A stretch of 64,000 nucleotides of DNA from Deltaproteobacteria bacterium (GTDB lineage Bacteria > Desulfobacterota > SM23-61): positions 1 through 64,000 of the forward strand of contig VGSF01000008.1 in assembly GCA_016875165.1 (NCBI GenBank). The letters are read 5' to 3'. The notes under the pieces were generated by a model. That model was given only the letters and a program-made list of their open reading frames with translations. It was not told the origin of the DNA and did no database searches. Within the stretch, counting starts at the first letter, position 1, and the number at the start of each line of letters is the position of its first letter. Below, in pieces: positions 10,300-20,282 of this stretch. The position numbers were made by a program, and so were the translations under genes.

Positions 10300-11238
10300 C
10301 TACCTTTTTTTGCCAGCGAAGAGGCTGCGCACCCCGTGTAAAACCCCCTGCGGCATGAAGAGGAGGACGACCATCAGAATGGCCCCGTAAGCCAGCACTT
10401 CAAAATCTTCCAGCCCCCTTAGGTATTCCGGCAACAGAGTAAGAATCATGGCTCCCAGGAGGGCGCCCCAAATTGTCTCCGCCCCTCCCACAACCACCAT
10501 CATTAAAAGCAAGATAGAGAACATCAGACTGAACGAGCTGGGGCTGATGAAAGTGACAAAATGAGCATAAAGACTGCCGGCCATCGAAGCGTAAATAGCG
10601 CTTAAGACGAAAACCTGCACCTTATACCAGGAGGCATCCACCCCCATGGCGTTGGCCGCAACTTCACTACCGTGAACGGCCCGCAGGGCCCGCCCCACCC
10701 GGGAGTTGATTAAGTTCAGGGAGAAAAGGAGCAGGCTAATAACAAACCCCCAGACGAGGTAAAGGTATGTTGTCGCTTCCAGGAGGCGTCCGAAGAAAGT
10801 GAGGGTAGGAATGCCCGAGAGCCCGGAAGGCCCGCCGGTTAAAGGAGAAAGTTCGTTGAAGAAGATAAACAGGATCTCCCCAAAACCCAGGGTAGCCACG
10901 GCCATATAGTGGCCTTTGAGTCTGAGGGTGGGTTTACCGACCAGGAAAGCAATGACGGCTGAGAGGAAAATGCCGGCAAAAAAGGCCAAAATGGGATCGA
11001 AGGAATATTTCGTGGTCAGGATTCCGGAGGAATAGGCGCCGATCCCAAAGAATCCGGCATGTCCTAATGAAATCTGCCCGGCATAACCCATGAGCAGACT
11101 CAGCCCCATGGTGGCGATACTGTTGATGCCCATAAATACAAGGATGCTGATGAAGTATTGGTTGCCGCCGACGAGCCAGGGGAAAACGCCGATGGCCATG
11201 ACGATCATCAGAAGGGGATAAAAATCTTTTCTGCTCAT
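10300..11238 (-). CDS. livM: Branched-chain amino acid-type ABC transporter permease
   Basis: GYAGQISLGHAGFFGIGAY and LivM topology. Confidence 0.92.
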   Translation of the reverse strand: MSRKDFYPLLMIVMAIGVFPWLVGGNQYFISILVFMGINSIATMGLSLLMGYAGQISLGHAGFFGIGAYSSGILTTKYSFDPILAFFAGIFLSAVIAFLVGKPTLRLKGHYMAVATLGFGEILFIFFNELSPLTGGPSGLSGIPTLTFFGRLLEATTYLYLVWGFVISLLLFSLNLINSRVGRALRAVHGSEVAANAMGVDASWYKVQVFVLSAIYASMAGSLYAHFVTFISPSSFSLMFSILLLMMVVVGGAETIWGALLGAMILTLLPEYLRGLEDFEVLAYGAILMVVLLFMPQGVLHGVRSLFAGKKR

Positions 11239-11248
11239 CTTAACCTTA

Positions 11249-12142
11249 TCAGTATTTCTTCAATTGGCTCTCTTCGGCGCTTCCCAGGATGCCGCTCGGC
11301 TTCAACCATAGAATCACCAGAAGGACCAGGAGGGCGATGGCATCCTTGTATCCGGATGAAATTAGACCAGCGCCCATGGATTCCAGGATGCCAATAATAA
11401 AACCGGCAATGACAGCTCCGACCCCATTCCCCAGGCCTCCAAGAACTGCCGCCGCAAATCCTTTTATGGCCAGGAGGGGACCCCGGTCGTATTCCATAAG
11501 GGTTATGGGTGTGATAATGGCTCCGGCAACTGCTCCGATAGCTGCGCTCAAACCGAAAGAAAGCAGGACCATTTTACGCACATTTATGCCCACGAGCCTG
11601 GCAGCCACCGGGTTGAAAGAACAGGCAGTCATGGCTTTTCCGGTCAGGGTGCGGTTAAAAAAAATGCCAATCCCGAATACGGCAAGGGCGGTAATCCCCA
11701 GAATCCAGAATATTTGTGGTTGGAGGGTGGCTCCCAGGAGCTTAACAGATTGACCGCCGCTGAAGGTGGGTAAACCATAGGGATCTTTGCCCCATATGAA
11801 CATGGCTATACCCCGGAATAGAATGGAGCCGGCCAGAGTAATCATAATCAGGGTGATCAGTGAACCATTTTTTAATGGATTTATGGCCAAACGTTCGAAA
11901 ATGGCGCCCAGGGCCATGACCACAGCCACGGTTAGCAGAAAGGCAATCAGCAATGGGATTTTTAAGGTGGCCGTTAAGAAAACCATAATCAGGCCTCCCA
12001 GCATGACAAATTCTCCCTGGGCCAGGTTGATGATTCCGGTGGCTCTGTAGATCATCGTAAACCCCAGGGCAACAAGGGCATAGATGCTCCCGAGGGTTAG
12101 ACCGGAAAAAAGAAATTGGATAAGTTGACTGGACAAACGCAT
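11249..12142 (-). CDS. livH: Branched-chain amino acid-type ABC transporter permease
   Basis: LGSIYALVALGFTMIYRATGIINLAQGEFVMLGG. Confidence 0.93.
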   Translation of the reverse strand: MRLSSQLIQFLFSGLTLGSIYALVALGFTMIYRATGIINLAQGEFVMLGGLIMVFLTATLKIPLLIAFLLTVAVVMALGAIFERLAINPLKNGSLITLIMITLAGSILFRGIAMFIWGKDPYGLPTFSGGQSVKLLGATLQPQIFWILGITALAVFGIGIFFNRTLTGKAMTACSFNPVAARLVGINVRKMVLLSFGLSAAIGAVAGAIITPITLMEYDRGPLLAIKGFAAAVLGGLGNGVGAVIAGFIIGILESMGAGLISSGYKDAIALLVLLVILWLKPSGILGSAEESQLKKY

Positions 12143-12164
12143 TTTTTAAACCGTTTTTGCTGGA

Positions 12165-12220
12165 TAGAAAAAAAGCGCCTAAGGCCTTCAAAAAAGAACA
12201 TTGAAGGCCCCCGCGCTTTT
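12165..12220 (-). terminator. Intrinsic terminator/attenuator between the livK-like gene and livH
   Basis: Minus strand AAAAGCGC-GGG-GGCCTTCAA..TTGAAGGCC-TTAG-GCGCTTTTTTTC: 8+9 bp stem plus T-run. Confidence 0.6.
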
Positions 12221-12349
12221 AAAGATAATAATACTCGACAAAGGAATAGTATAGATTTTCTTTGCTCGTGGAATTAGCGAACAAAACGAAAGTAAAAATA
12301 TCCCATGATTGTATTTTACCTTTTGATATCATATAAATCTGCTTTTACC

Positions 12350-12503
12350 CTGAGCTTCTTGCAAAAGTCACTTACTCCGTCATTCCGGCGAAAGCCGTCC
12401 GCCTCAGGCGGACAGAATTTCTTAAAAATCCTGAATTCCGGGTCGCGCTTCGTTTGCCCGGAATGACGATTTCCTCTACTTTCAAGAGTTTTGCAAGAGC
12501 CTC
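12350..12503. repeat. Repeat family B (outer GAGCTTCTTGCAAAAGTC, inner GTCATTCCGGCGAAAGCCG)
   Basis: Near-identical to 16365-16520; related to 43640-43795. Confidence 0.85.
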
Positions 12504-12558
12504 CCTGGTTAGCTGGCAAACATCTAACAGGGTGAATCCGCCTGCAAAAGTTATTCTC

Positions 12559-13767
12559 TCAATCGGCGAAAGCCCAGTCGCCGTCTTTGACCGCGATCAT
12601 TTCGAAGGCGTCTTTTTTCAGTCCGGTGTGATCTTCCGCAGACATGTTAAAAACACCACCCGTTCCTGGCCAATTTTTGATCTTGGTCTCCAGGTAATCC
12701 CGGATTTTAGCCTTATTCGGGCCCACGGCCTTCAAGGCCTCCACGAGCATCATAGCGGCGTCATAGGCGTGACCGCCGAAGGTGCTCACCTCGGCCTTAA
12801 AAAGCTTTTCATACTCGGTTTTGTACTTCATAATTACTGGTTTTTGCGGGTGGTCGGCTTTAATTTTTTCAGCCACTACAAGCCGGCCCAGGGGACATAA
12901 AACACCTTCAGCAGCCCCTCCAGCCAGCTCGATATTCCTCTTTGACCCGAAACCATGGCTCTGATAGAGGGGTATATTCATGGATAGTTGCTTCCAGTTC
13001 TTGGTGACGATGACCTGGGGAGGTCCTACGGACCAGTTGACTATTGCCTGGGCGTCCATTCCTTTAATTTTTGTCAGTTGAGCGGTCATGTCGGAATCCC
13101 GGGGGCCATATCGCTCATCGGCCACGATGGAAATTCCGTAAGACGGCGCCACCCTTTTCAGTTCCTGGCGCCCGAAATCCCCGAACCCGGTAGTAACGGT
13201 GATGATGGCCACGCGGGAGATTCCTTTCTTCTTCATGTGGTCATAAATTGTTTCCACCGCAGCCGTGTCTGTCTGGGGTGTTTTGAATATCCAGTGATTC
13301 TGCTTCTTGGGCATCTCAAATGTCTTGGCCGCGAGGATTCGATCCAATTCTTCTTTGGGAGTGACAATCGATAGAGCCGCTGCGCAAGAGATTAAAGGGG
13401 TTTTAGCTTTTTCCATGATTGGAACCACGGCCATACTCTCTCCTGTGGTGGAGGGGCCGACGATGGCCAAGACTTTATCTTTCTCCAGAAGCCTTTGCAC
13501 CGACAAGACAGCTTGACTTTCTTCGCTTTTGCTGTCTTCCACAACAATTTTTAACGGATGACCATTGATACCCCCGGCGGCATTAACCCAATCTTCGATC
13601 ATTTTTACCGTATTTCGCTCAGGTTCACCAAGGAAAGACGCCGCTCCGGTGACGCTTAAAACCGCTCCGATCACATATGGCTTTTTCTCCGCCCATGAAG
13701 CGCCGGGACTTACCCCCAGAATCAGGAGGCAAACAACGATAATGGCCACAAAACATTTCCTCTTCAT
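12559..13767 (-). CDS. Branched-chain amino acid-type ABC transporter substrate-binding protein
   Basis: Signal peptide; IGAVLSVTGAASFLGEPERNTVKM periplasmic-binding family; upstream of livHMGF. Confidence 0.92.
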   Translation of the reverse strand: MKRKCFVAIIVVCLLILGVSPGASWAEKKPYVIGAVLSVTGAASFLGEPERNTVKMIEDWVNAAGGINGHPLKIVVEDSKSEESQAVLSVQRLLEKDKVLAIVGPSTTGESMAVVPIMEKAKTPLISCAAALSIVTPKEELDRILAAKTFEMPKKQNHWIFKTPQTDTAAVETIYDHMKKKGISRVAIITVTTGFGDFGRQELKRVAPSYGISIVADERYGPRDSDMTAQLTKIKGMDAQAIVNWSVGPPQVIVTKNWKQLSMNIPLYQSHGFGSKRNIELAGGAAEGVLCPLGRLVVAEKIKADHPQKPVIMKYKTEYEKLFKAEVSTFGGHAYDAAMMLVEALKAVGPNKAKIRDYLETKIKNWPGTGGVFNMSAEDHTGLKKDAFEMIAVKDGDWAFAD

Positions 13768-13793
13768 AAGACCACCTCTTCTTCTTTTTTATT

Positions 13794-13923
13794 GAGCCTC
13801 TTGCAAAAGTATTTTTTGTGGTTCGACAAGCTCACCACGAACGGAAAAACTAAATAATTTCAACCTAAGCCCGTTCACCCTGAGCCTGTCGAAGGGTAAA
13901 TTACGGACTTTTGCAAGAAGCTC
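13794..13923. repeat. Repeat family B outer ends with inner GTTCGACAAGCTCACCACGAACGG module
   Basis: gagcctcttgcaaaagtatttttt...gacttttgcaagaagctc; longer version at 63742-63934. Confidence 0.8.
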
Positions 13924-13952
13924 TATTGTTTCGGAAATTAAAACAATCTTCC

Positions 13953-14219
13953 GTAACAGATTAGCGATTTGAAAAAATGGCATTAAAGCCTTTGTTGAGG
14001 GCCGGGGGTTAGAGCGGAACGCGCCGGAAGCATCGGTTGGGTTTCCGCATGGCCACGAAGACAGAAGATCTTTTCCTCCGGAGGAGGCGGGGGTTCTTGC
14101 CCGCCCCATATGCGGAGAAATAAGCGCCTTATGATTCCAAGCGTTCCGCTCTGGCCCCCGGCCCCTGGAATCCCTTGGCCTTTACAACACACCTTTTTTC
14201 AAAGAGCTAAAGTGTTACA
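13953..14219. repeat. Repeat family C, full length, inverted relative to 4030-4300
   Basis: Reverse complement of the 4.0-kb copy. Confidence 0.85.
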
Positions 14220-14366
14220 ATCTTCCTTTGTTCTTTTTGGCCGATAATCCATTTTAGCATCCGGCTATCATGGCAAAATTATCAATGGTCAATGATCAAT
14301 GAAAAATTGCCATGAAAAAAGACCTTGTTACGGGAACGGTTTATTGCTAAGGGTATCCCAGCTTTT

Positions 14367-14798
14367 TTAAAGCGCGTAAACTTTCTTCCCTTCTAAAATC
14401 CGCACTTTTTTCTCGGCCAGGACCGAGATGGCCCGGTCGGTTTCATCGAAGCGGAAAATAATAATGGCATTCTCCCCGCTCTGCTGGACAAAAGCATAAA
14501 GGTATTCCACGTTGATTGTGGCTTCGGCTAAAATTTTCAAAATGTCCGCCAATCCCCCGGGCCGGTCGGGAACTTCTACAGCGACCACTTCGGTCTTTCT
14601 CACCGTGAAACCCTTCGGCCCCAAGGCCTCTTTGGTTTTTTCGTTGTCGTTGACAATCAACCGCAGGATGCCAAAGTCTTTGGTGTCGGCCAAAGAAAGA
14701 GCCCGGATATTCACTCCCGCCTCGCCGATGATCCTGGTTACTTCGGCTAATGCCCCGGGCTTATTTTCCAGGAAAACAGATATCTGTTCGACTTTCAT
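14367..14798 (-). CDS. ACT domain-containing protein (two ACT-like segments)
   Basis: [29 protein letters not shown] ... [30 protein letters not shown]. Confidence 0.9.
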   Translation of the reverse strand: MKVEQISVFLENKPGALAEVTRIIGEAGVNIRALSLADTKDFGILRLIVNDNEKTKEALGPKGFTVRKTEVVAVEVPDRPGGLADILKILAEATINVEYLYAFVQQSGENAIIIFRFDETDRAISVLAEKKVRILEGKKVYAL

Positions 14799-14827
14799 GA
14801 CCTTCCTCCAAAATCAGAAACATTTAT

Positions 14828-14936
14828 TGGGACACAGATTTTCACAGATAACCGCAGATAATTATTTTCTTTTTATTTTATCCCGATAATCTGTGTACAT
14901 CCGTGTCCAAAAAGGAAATTCCTATACAATTAAATT
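14828..14936. repeat. Repeat family D (GGACACAGATTTTCACAGAT...ATCTGTGTACATCCGTGTCC plus AAGGAAATTCCTATACAATTAAATT tail)
   Basis: Same element at 268-568 (interrupted), 24064-24167 and diverged at 33174-33316. Confidence 0.8.
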
Positions 14937-14989
14937 CCTGTTTCGGCTTTTCTCCTGTCTTCTGACTCCTGTCTCCTGAATTCTCGCCT

Positions 14990-16291
14990 TTATATTTTCC
15001 GTTTATCGATTACCCGCTGAGCTTTCCCTTCACTGCGTTGAATACTCTTAGGTTCAACCAGCTTTACTTCGGCCGTAACTCCCAAAAGGTCTTTGATATC
15101 ATTCTCGATCTTCCGGGATATGACTTGAAGGTTTTTGATTTCATCCGAAAAGACTTTCTCGTTGACCTCCACCTGAGCCTCCAGGGTGTCCAGATTTCCC
15201 TTGCGGTCAACGATCAGCAGATAATGAGGTTCCACCCCTTCGATATTCATGAGGACACTTTCGATCTGGGAGGGGAAGACATTCACCCCCCGGATGATGA
15301 GCATGTCATCGCTACGCCCGCTAACCCGCTCCATACGCACATGCGTCCGCCCGCACTTGCAGGGCTCGGGATAAAGAACTGATATGTCGCGGGTGCGGTA
15401 ACGGATTAAGGGAAAGGCTTCCTTAGTAATAGTGGTGAAGACCAATTCCCCTTTTTCTCCATAAGGGAGTATTGCCCCAGTCTGCGGGTTGATAATTTCC
15501 GGGATAAAATGATCTTCGAAGACATGCAAGCCCTGCTTGGCTTCAAGGCACTCTATACTTACCCCAGGTCCAATGACTTCACTCAAGCCGTAAATGTCAA
15601 TGGCCTGGAGGTTGAGCTTCCGTTCAATTTCTTCGCGCATCTTCTCGGACCACGGTTCGGCGCCGAAGATGCCCACCCGCAATTTTAGTTTTTTTATGTC
15701 CACCCCCATCTCTTCGGCGGTCTCAGCCAAAAAAAGAGCATACGAGGGAGTGCAGGTCAGCACCGTGGAGCCAAAATCCTGCATAACAATAATCTGGCGT
15801 TTGCTGTTTCCACCGGATATGGGAATAACCGCCGCGCCCAATTTTTCCGCCCCGTAATGGACCCCCAGGCCTCCTGTAAAAAGCCCATACCCATAGGCGT
15901 TCTGGATAGTGTCATTTTTTTGCGCTCCAGCGGCCGCGAGGGAACGGGCCATCAGCTCTGCCCAGGTGTCAATGTCCTGGCGCGTATATCCAACCACGGT
16001 TTGTTTGCCTGTTGTTCCGGAGGAAGCATGGATGCGCACCACCTGTTCCATAGGCACAGCAAATAGGCCAAAAGGGTAATGATCACGCAGGTCTGTTTTC
16101 GTGGTAAAAGGGAGACGTTGCAGATCTTTTAAATATCTAATATCCGCAGGCTGGATGCCATCTTCGTCAAATTTTTTCTTGTAGAAAGGAACTGTGGCAT
16201 GGACTCTATCCGCGGTGGCCCTGAGGCGTTTTAGCTGTAAAGCCTCCAATTCTTCCCGCGGCAAAGTCTCCAACACTTCATTCCAGATCAT
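14990..16291 (-). CDS. paaK: Phenylacetate-CoA ligase family protein (second copy)
   Basis: [29 protein letters not shown]; first 70 aa of the ORF are translated repeat B, true start [11 protein letters not shown] at 16291. Confidence 0.88.
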   Translation of the reverse strand: MIWNEVLETLPREELEALQLKRLRATADRVHATVPFYKKKFDEDGIQPADIRYLKDLQRLPFTTKTDLRDHYPFGLFAVPMEQVVRIHASSGTTGKQTVVGYTRQDIDTWAELMARSLAAAGAQKNDTIQNAYGYGLFTGGLGVHYGAEKLGAAVIPISGGNSKRQIIVMQDFGSTVLTCTPSYALFLAETAEEMGVDIKKLKLRVGIFGAEPWSEKMREEIERKLNLQAIDIYGLSEVIGPGVSIECLEAKQGLHVFEDHFIPEIINPQTGAILPYGEKGELVFTTITKEAFPLIRYRTRDISVLYPEPCKCGRTHVRMERVSGRSDDMLIIRGVNVFPSQIESVLMNIEGVEPHYLLIVDRKGNLDTLEAQVEVNEKVFSDEIKNLQVISRKIENDIKDLLGVTAEVKLVEPKSIQRSEGKAQRVIDKRKI

Positions 16292-16364
16292 GGAAAAGTC
16301 CTCCGGATTTGAATCATAGGTAATAAGTAATGGGTTTTGGGTAATAATCAATAACCCCTGTAAC

Positions 16365-16520
16365 CTGAGCTTCTTGCAAAAGTCACTTACTCCGTCATTC
16401 CGGCGAAAGCCGTCCGCCTCAGGCGGACAGAATTTCTTAAAAATCCTGGATTCCGGGTCGCACTTCGCTTGCCCGGAATGACGATTTCCTCTACTTTTCA
16501 AGACTTTTGCAAGAGCCTCA
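16365..16520. repeat. Repeat family B with CCGGCGAAAGCCG inner module
   Basis: Near-identical to 12350-12503. Confidence 0.85.
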
Positions 16521-16531
16521 CCTATAACCTA

Positions 16532-16966
16532 TTACCTATTTTTCCTATCCCACCAGAAATCGTTATTCTCTACTGGATCATAATAACGAAAAGAATCATT
16601 AATCTTTATCAAGGGGGCCCTGTGGATTTCATCTGATTCCTGGAGCAAGCGGCCGAAAGCCATTACCAGACCTACGAGAGACCCATGCTTGCGGACGGCT
16701 TCCAGAGCATATTGCGAACAGGTGGGATAACTCGGGCATCTATCTCCGTCCACCGGGCTAATGTAATTCTTGAAAAAACCAACTAATTCTTCTACCGCCC
16801 TTTGCGCCAGGAAAGACTCCTGTTCCACGTTCTTTTTGCCGGCCCGAGAAAATGAATTCTCCCAGGGTTCTCTGAAACGGCCTTCTTCGGCATAGCCCGC
16901 TTTCATACTAATGGTTTGAAAGAGAAGACCGATTAATAAAATAAAAGCCAACACCTTAAAAAGCAT
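16532..16966 (-). CDS. YidD-family (DUF37) protein with an N-terminal signal/TM segment
   Basis: FFKNYISPVDGDRCPSYPTCSQYALEAVRKHGSLVGLVMAFGRLL. Confidence 0.8.
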   Translation of the reverse strand: MLFKVLAFILLIGLLFQTISMKAGYAEEGRFREPWENSFSRAGKKNVEQESFLAQRAVEELVGFFKNYISPVDGDRCPSYPTCSQYALEAVRKHGSLVGLVMAFGRLLQESDEIHRAPLIKINDSFRYYDPVENNDFWWDRKNR

Positions 16967-17906
16967 AATTTATGGAAATCACAGGGCTCCTGCCAAAAAG
17001 AGAAATCCCAATAGAAGTCGGGCTTCCCCTCTCTAAGTAATCAAGGTATTCCTGTTTTTTTCTTTTGTTATATTTATGAGCGCTGGCTACCGCACTGTAG
17101 ATGTTCCCACTATACCATCCCAATTCAAAAAAGGTCAATATCCCGGCAACCACGTAATTTTTGCGCTCAAAAGCTTCCACCATTCCCCAGATAAAAGCTC
17201 CGTTGAGCAGGAAGGCTATGGTTGCATCCCTATACCGTTCGCAATATAGATGCCCCGAACCTGGAAGAACAGCAGCCAGAATTCCGGCAGTTTCCGGAGA
17301 TTTTTGGCGAATTTCATGAATCCGCTCCAACCCTTGAGCAAAGTGTTGGCTTTTTATGTATAATTTACTGTTTTTATTTATTTTATTATATTCGCTAACA
17401 GCTTCTTTCCATTTCTCTTCCAAAAGGTATGTGCTGGCGATCTGCCAGTGGGCTTCATCCTCGACAGGCGTCCCGGGAGATATTTTTCTAACTTTATAAA
17501 AAAAAAGGCGGGCCTGTGAATATTCTTTTTTTTCTTTAAAACAGAGACCAGTAAGCAGGAAGGCTTCCGCTGTTCGCTCTGAATCAGGGAATTTTTTTAA
17601 CAGGTAGTCGCTGGCAGAGATGGCCTCATCCCATTTCCTTCCGTTAAAATAGGATTTGGCTATTTTCCAGAGCGCTTCCTCGACGCTGACGCTCTGCGGA
17701 AAGAAAAAAAGGAACCGCTTGTACTCCGTGATCGCTCGATAATAATCTCCTTCTTTAAAAAAGTGGTCGGCCAGATCCATTTGCAGCTTTTCATCGATGA
17801 CCCTTTTCTCCCCCTCCTCAGCGGAAAAAACCAGGGGTGTGGAAAGGAAAAAAAATACCAGCAGAAAACATTGAGCCCGCCTGCTGGTTGCCGGCCATTT
17901 GCGCAT
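16956..17906 (-). CDS. TPR-repeat exported protein with C-terminal membrane region
   Basis: Signal peptide at MRKWPATSRRAQCFLLVFFF; TPR-like repeats; GSGHLYCERYRDATIAFLLNGAF; upstream extension overlaps iorB. Confidence 0.7.
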   Translation of the reverse strand: MRKWPATSRRAQCFLLVFFFLSTPLVFSAEEGEKRVIDEKLQMDLADHFFKEGDYYRAITEYKRFLFFFPQSVSVEEALWKIAKSYFNGRKWDEAISASDYLLKKFPDSERTAEAFLLTGLCFKEKKEYSQARLFFYKVRKISPGTPVEDEAHWQIASTYLLEEKWKEAVSEYNKINKNSKLYIKSQHFAQGLERIHEIRQKSPETAGILAAVLPGSGHLYCERYRDATIAFLLNGAFIWGMVEAFERKNYVVAGILTFFELGWYSGNIYSAVASAHKYNKRKKQEYLDYLERGSPTSIGISLFGRSPVISINYAF

Positions 17907-17916
17907 CGGCCTCAAT

Positions 17917-18495
17917 TCAGGCGCTCCTGCCCAGCTCAAAAGCCTCCAGGTTGACCTTTTGGGCTTGAGCAGGAAACCGGCTAAGGATGTTTTCCGTCCA
18001 GATTTTTTCGGATATAGGCAGGAAGGGCTGCAAAGCTCCCAGTAAGACAATATTCACGGCCCGAACATCTCCGACCTGCAAAGCCAGATCCCTGGCCGGT
18101 ATACCTTTGAATTTTTCCGCTCTCCGGGAAAGGATTTCGGCAGCGCCCTCCGGGTAGGCTTCATTCCCCAGGGAAACCGCAGGGGGATTAAGACGCTGTC
18201 GGTTTAAAAGGATGGTGGGTTTCGGGCCCAGGTAATGCAGGTAGCGAAGAGCCTCCAGCTCCTCAAAGGCCATAAAAATATCCACTTCCCCTTCTTTTAT
18301 CAAAGGTGAAAAAACCTTCGGGCCGAAGCGCACGTGGGTGGAGACGCTTCCCCCTCTCTGGGCCATGCCGTGCACTTCGCTCTTCTTCACGTCAAAACCC
18401 GCCTCCAAAAAAACATCGGCCATGATCTCTGAAACCATAATGATCCCCTGGCCGCCAACTCCTACTATCAAAATATTTGTAATCTTATTGTCCAT
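17917..18495 (-). CDS. iorB: Indolepyruvate:ferredoxin oxidoreductase beta subunit
   Basis: ILIVGVGGQGIIMVSEIMADV, EVHGMAQRGGSVSTHVRFG. Confidence 0.92.
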   Translation of the reverse strand: MDNKITNILIVGVGGQGIIMVSEIMADVFLEAGFDVKKSEVHGMAQRGGSVSTHVRFGPKVFSPLIKEGEVDIFMAFEELEALRYLHYLGPKPTILLNRQRLNPPAVSLGNEAYPEGAAEILSRRAEKFKGIPARDLALQVGDVRAVNIVLLGALQPFLPISEKIWTENILSRFPAQAQKVNLEAFELGRSA

Positions 18496-20278
18496 TGGTT
18501 TCCTTTATCGCCGAGAATTTACAAACCTGTTCGCAGAGTGTGCAGCCGTTGCAGAGGAAATGATCGATCAGGGCTCTCCCTTTTCTTTTCTTCCCCCCGT
18601 CTTCATTTTCGTTTTCTTTCACCCACATGATTGCCGGACAACCCAAGCGCAGACAGGCCCGGCATCCTGTGCACAATTCGGAATTTATAAAAAATGGCTT
18701 TCCCGTAACTACTCTCTCCCTCCGCGAGAGAACACAGGGAGCCTGGGAAATAATCACGGACGGCTCCGGCCGTTTTACTTCTCTTTTGATAACTCGCTCG
18801 GTTGCTGCCAATTGATAAGGATTGACAACCTTCACATGTTTTACCCCCAGGGCCTTGGCCAGCTTGACCAGGTCCACCTTAAAAGCTTCCTCGCCCCGCA
18901 GGGTAAACCCTGTTCCCGGGTGGTCCTGCCTTCCAGTCATGGCGGTAGTGTGGTTGTCCAATATGATAAGGGTTACTGCCCCTTTGTTGTAGGCCATGTC
19001 CAGCAGTCCGGTGATTCCGGAGTGAAGGAAGGTTGAATCTCCGATTACGGCCACCACTTTCCCCAGGGCTTCTTTCCCCAGGGCTTTGTCCAGACCCAGG
19101 GCATTTCCAATTGAGGCGCCCATGCAGACACAGGTATCGATAGCGCTGAGGGGGGGAAGGAATCCCAGGGTATAGCATCCAATGTCCCCTGTAACGTACA
19201 ACTTCATTTTGCTAAGAATGGAGAAAATCCCCCGGTGAGGACATCCCGGGCACATGATCGGGGGGCGCGCGGGTAAATTCCGGGAAATTTCATCCACCGG
19301 CAGGGGCGAAAAACCTTTTAAACCTTTGGCCACCAGGGCAGGGGTAAGTTCTCCGCAAAGAGGAAAGGCTGCTTTTCCGGTAATGGCAATTCCCATGGCC
19401 CGCACCTGCTCTTCGATAAAGGGATCAAGGTCCTCCACAACGAAGAGTTTTTCCACGCGGGAGGCGAAAGAGCGGATTAATTCCTGGGGCAGAGGATAGA
19501 CCATCCCTAATTTCAAATAAGAGGCCTCGGGCTTGACTTCTTTGGCGTACTGGTAAGAAATACCGCTGGTGATGATTCCTATTTTATTCTCTCCCCATTC
19601 GATGCGGTTTTCCGGAAAGGTTTCGGCAAAGCGGGAAAGGTCTTCCATACGCTTTTCCACCACCGGGTGGCGTTTGCGGGCATTGCCCGGCAGCATAACG
19701 AATTTCAGAGGGTCTTTTACCAGCTTGGGCTCCGCAGTTTGTTCCGCAGGCTCTTTCAGGAGAACAATGGACTTCGAATGGGAAATCCGCGTGGTGGACC
19801 GCAACATCACGGGTGTGTCGAACCTTTCGGAAAGCTCTAAAGCCAGTCCGGTAAAATCTTTGGCCTCCTGGCTGTCGCTGGGCTCCAGCATGGGAACTTT
19901 GGCGAATTTGGCATAATTCCGGCTGTCTTGCTCGTTCTGGGAGCTGTGCATCTCCGGGTCGTCGGCCGTTACCAGAACCAGTCCTCCGCGCAAACCGGTG
20001 TAGGACATGGTGAAAAGCGGATCTGCGGCCACGTTGACCCCCACGTGTTTCATGGCCACCAGGGCCCGAGCTCCTGCGAAGGCCGCTCCCATTCCCATTT
20101 CCAGGGCTACTTTCTCATTCGGGGACCACTCGCCATATATTCCTTTGTAAGCCCTTATGTTTTCCAGTATCTCGGTGCTGGGTGTGCCTGGATAGGCGGC
20201 GGCTACTTTCACGCCGCTTTCGTACGCCCCGCGGGCAACTGCTTCATTTCCTGACAATAAGATGCGTTTTTCGTTCAT
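18485..20278 (-). CDS. iorA: Indolepyruvate:ferredoxin oxidoreductase alpha subunit
   Basis: LLSGNEAVARGAYESGVKVAAAYPGTPSTEI; CPGCPHRG; GDIGCYTLG; C-terminal CTGCRACLRLGCP and CNGCTLCEQVCK. Confidence 0.95.
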   Translation of the reverse strand: MNEKRILLSGNEAVARGAYESGVKVAAAYPGTPSTEILENIRAYKGIYGEWSPNEKVALEMGMGAAFAGARALVAMKHVGVNVAADPLFTMSYTGLRGGLVLVTADDPEMHSSQNEQDSRNYAKFAKVPMLEPSDSQEAKDFTGLALELSERFDTPVMLRSTTRISHSKSIVLLKEPAEQTAEPKLVKDPLKFVMLPGNARKRHPVVEKRMEDLSRFAETFPENRIEWGENKIGIITSGISYQYAKEVKPEASYLKLGMVYPLPQELIRSFASRVEKLFVVEDLDPFIEEQVRAMGIAITGKAAFPLCGELTPALVAKGLKGFSPLPVDEISRNLPARPPIMCPGCPHRGIFSILSKMKLYVTGDIGCYTLGFLPPLSAIDTCVCMGASIGNALGLDKALGKEALGKVVAVIGDSTFLHSGITGLLDMAYNKGAVTLIILDNHTTAMTGRQDHPGTGFTLRGEEAFKVDLVKLAKALGVKHVKVVNPYQLAATERVIKREVKRPEPSVIISQAPCVLSRRERVVTGKPFFINSELCTGCRACLRLGCPAIMWVKENENEDGGKKRKGRALIDHFLCNGCTLCEQVCKFSAIKETNGQ

Positions 20279-20282
20279 TCCT

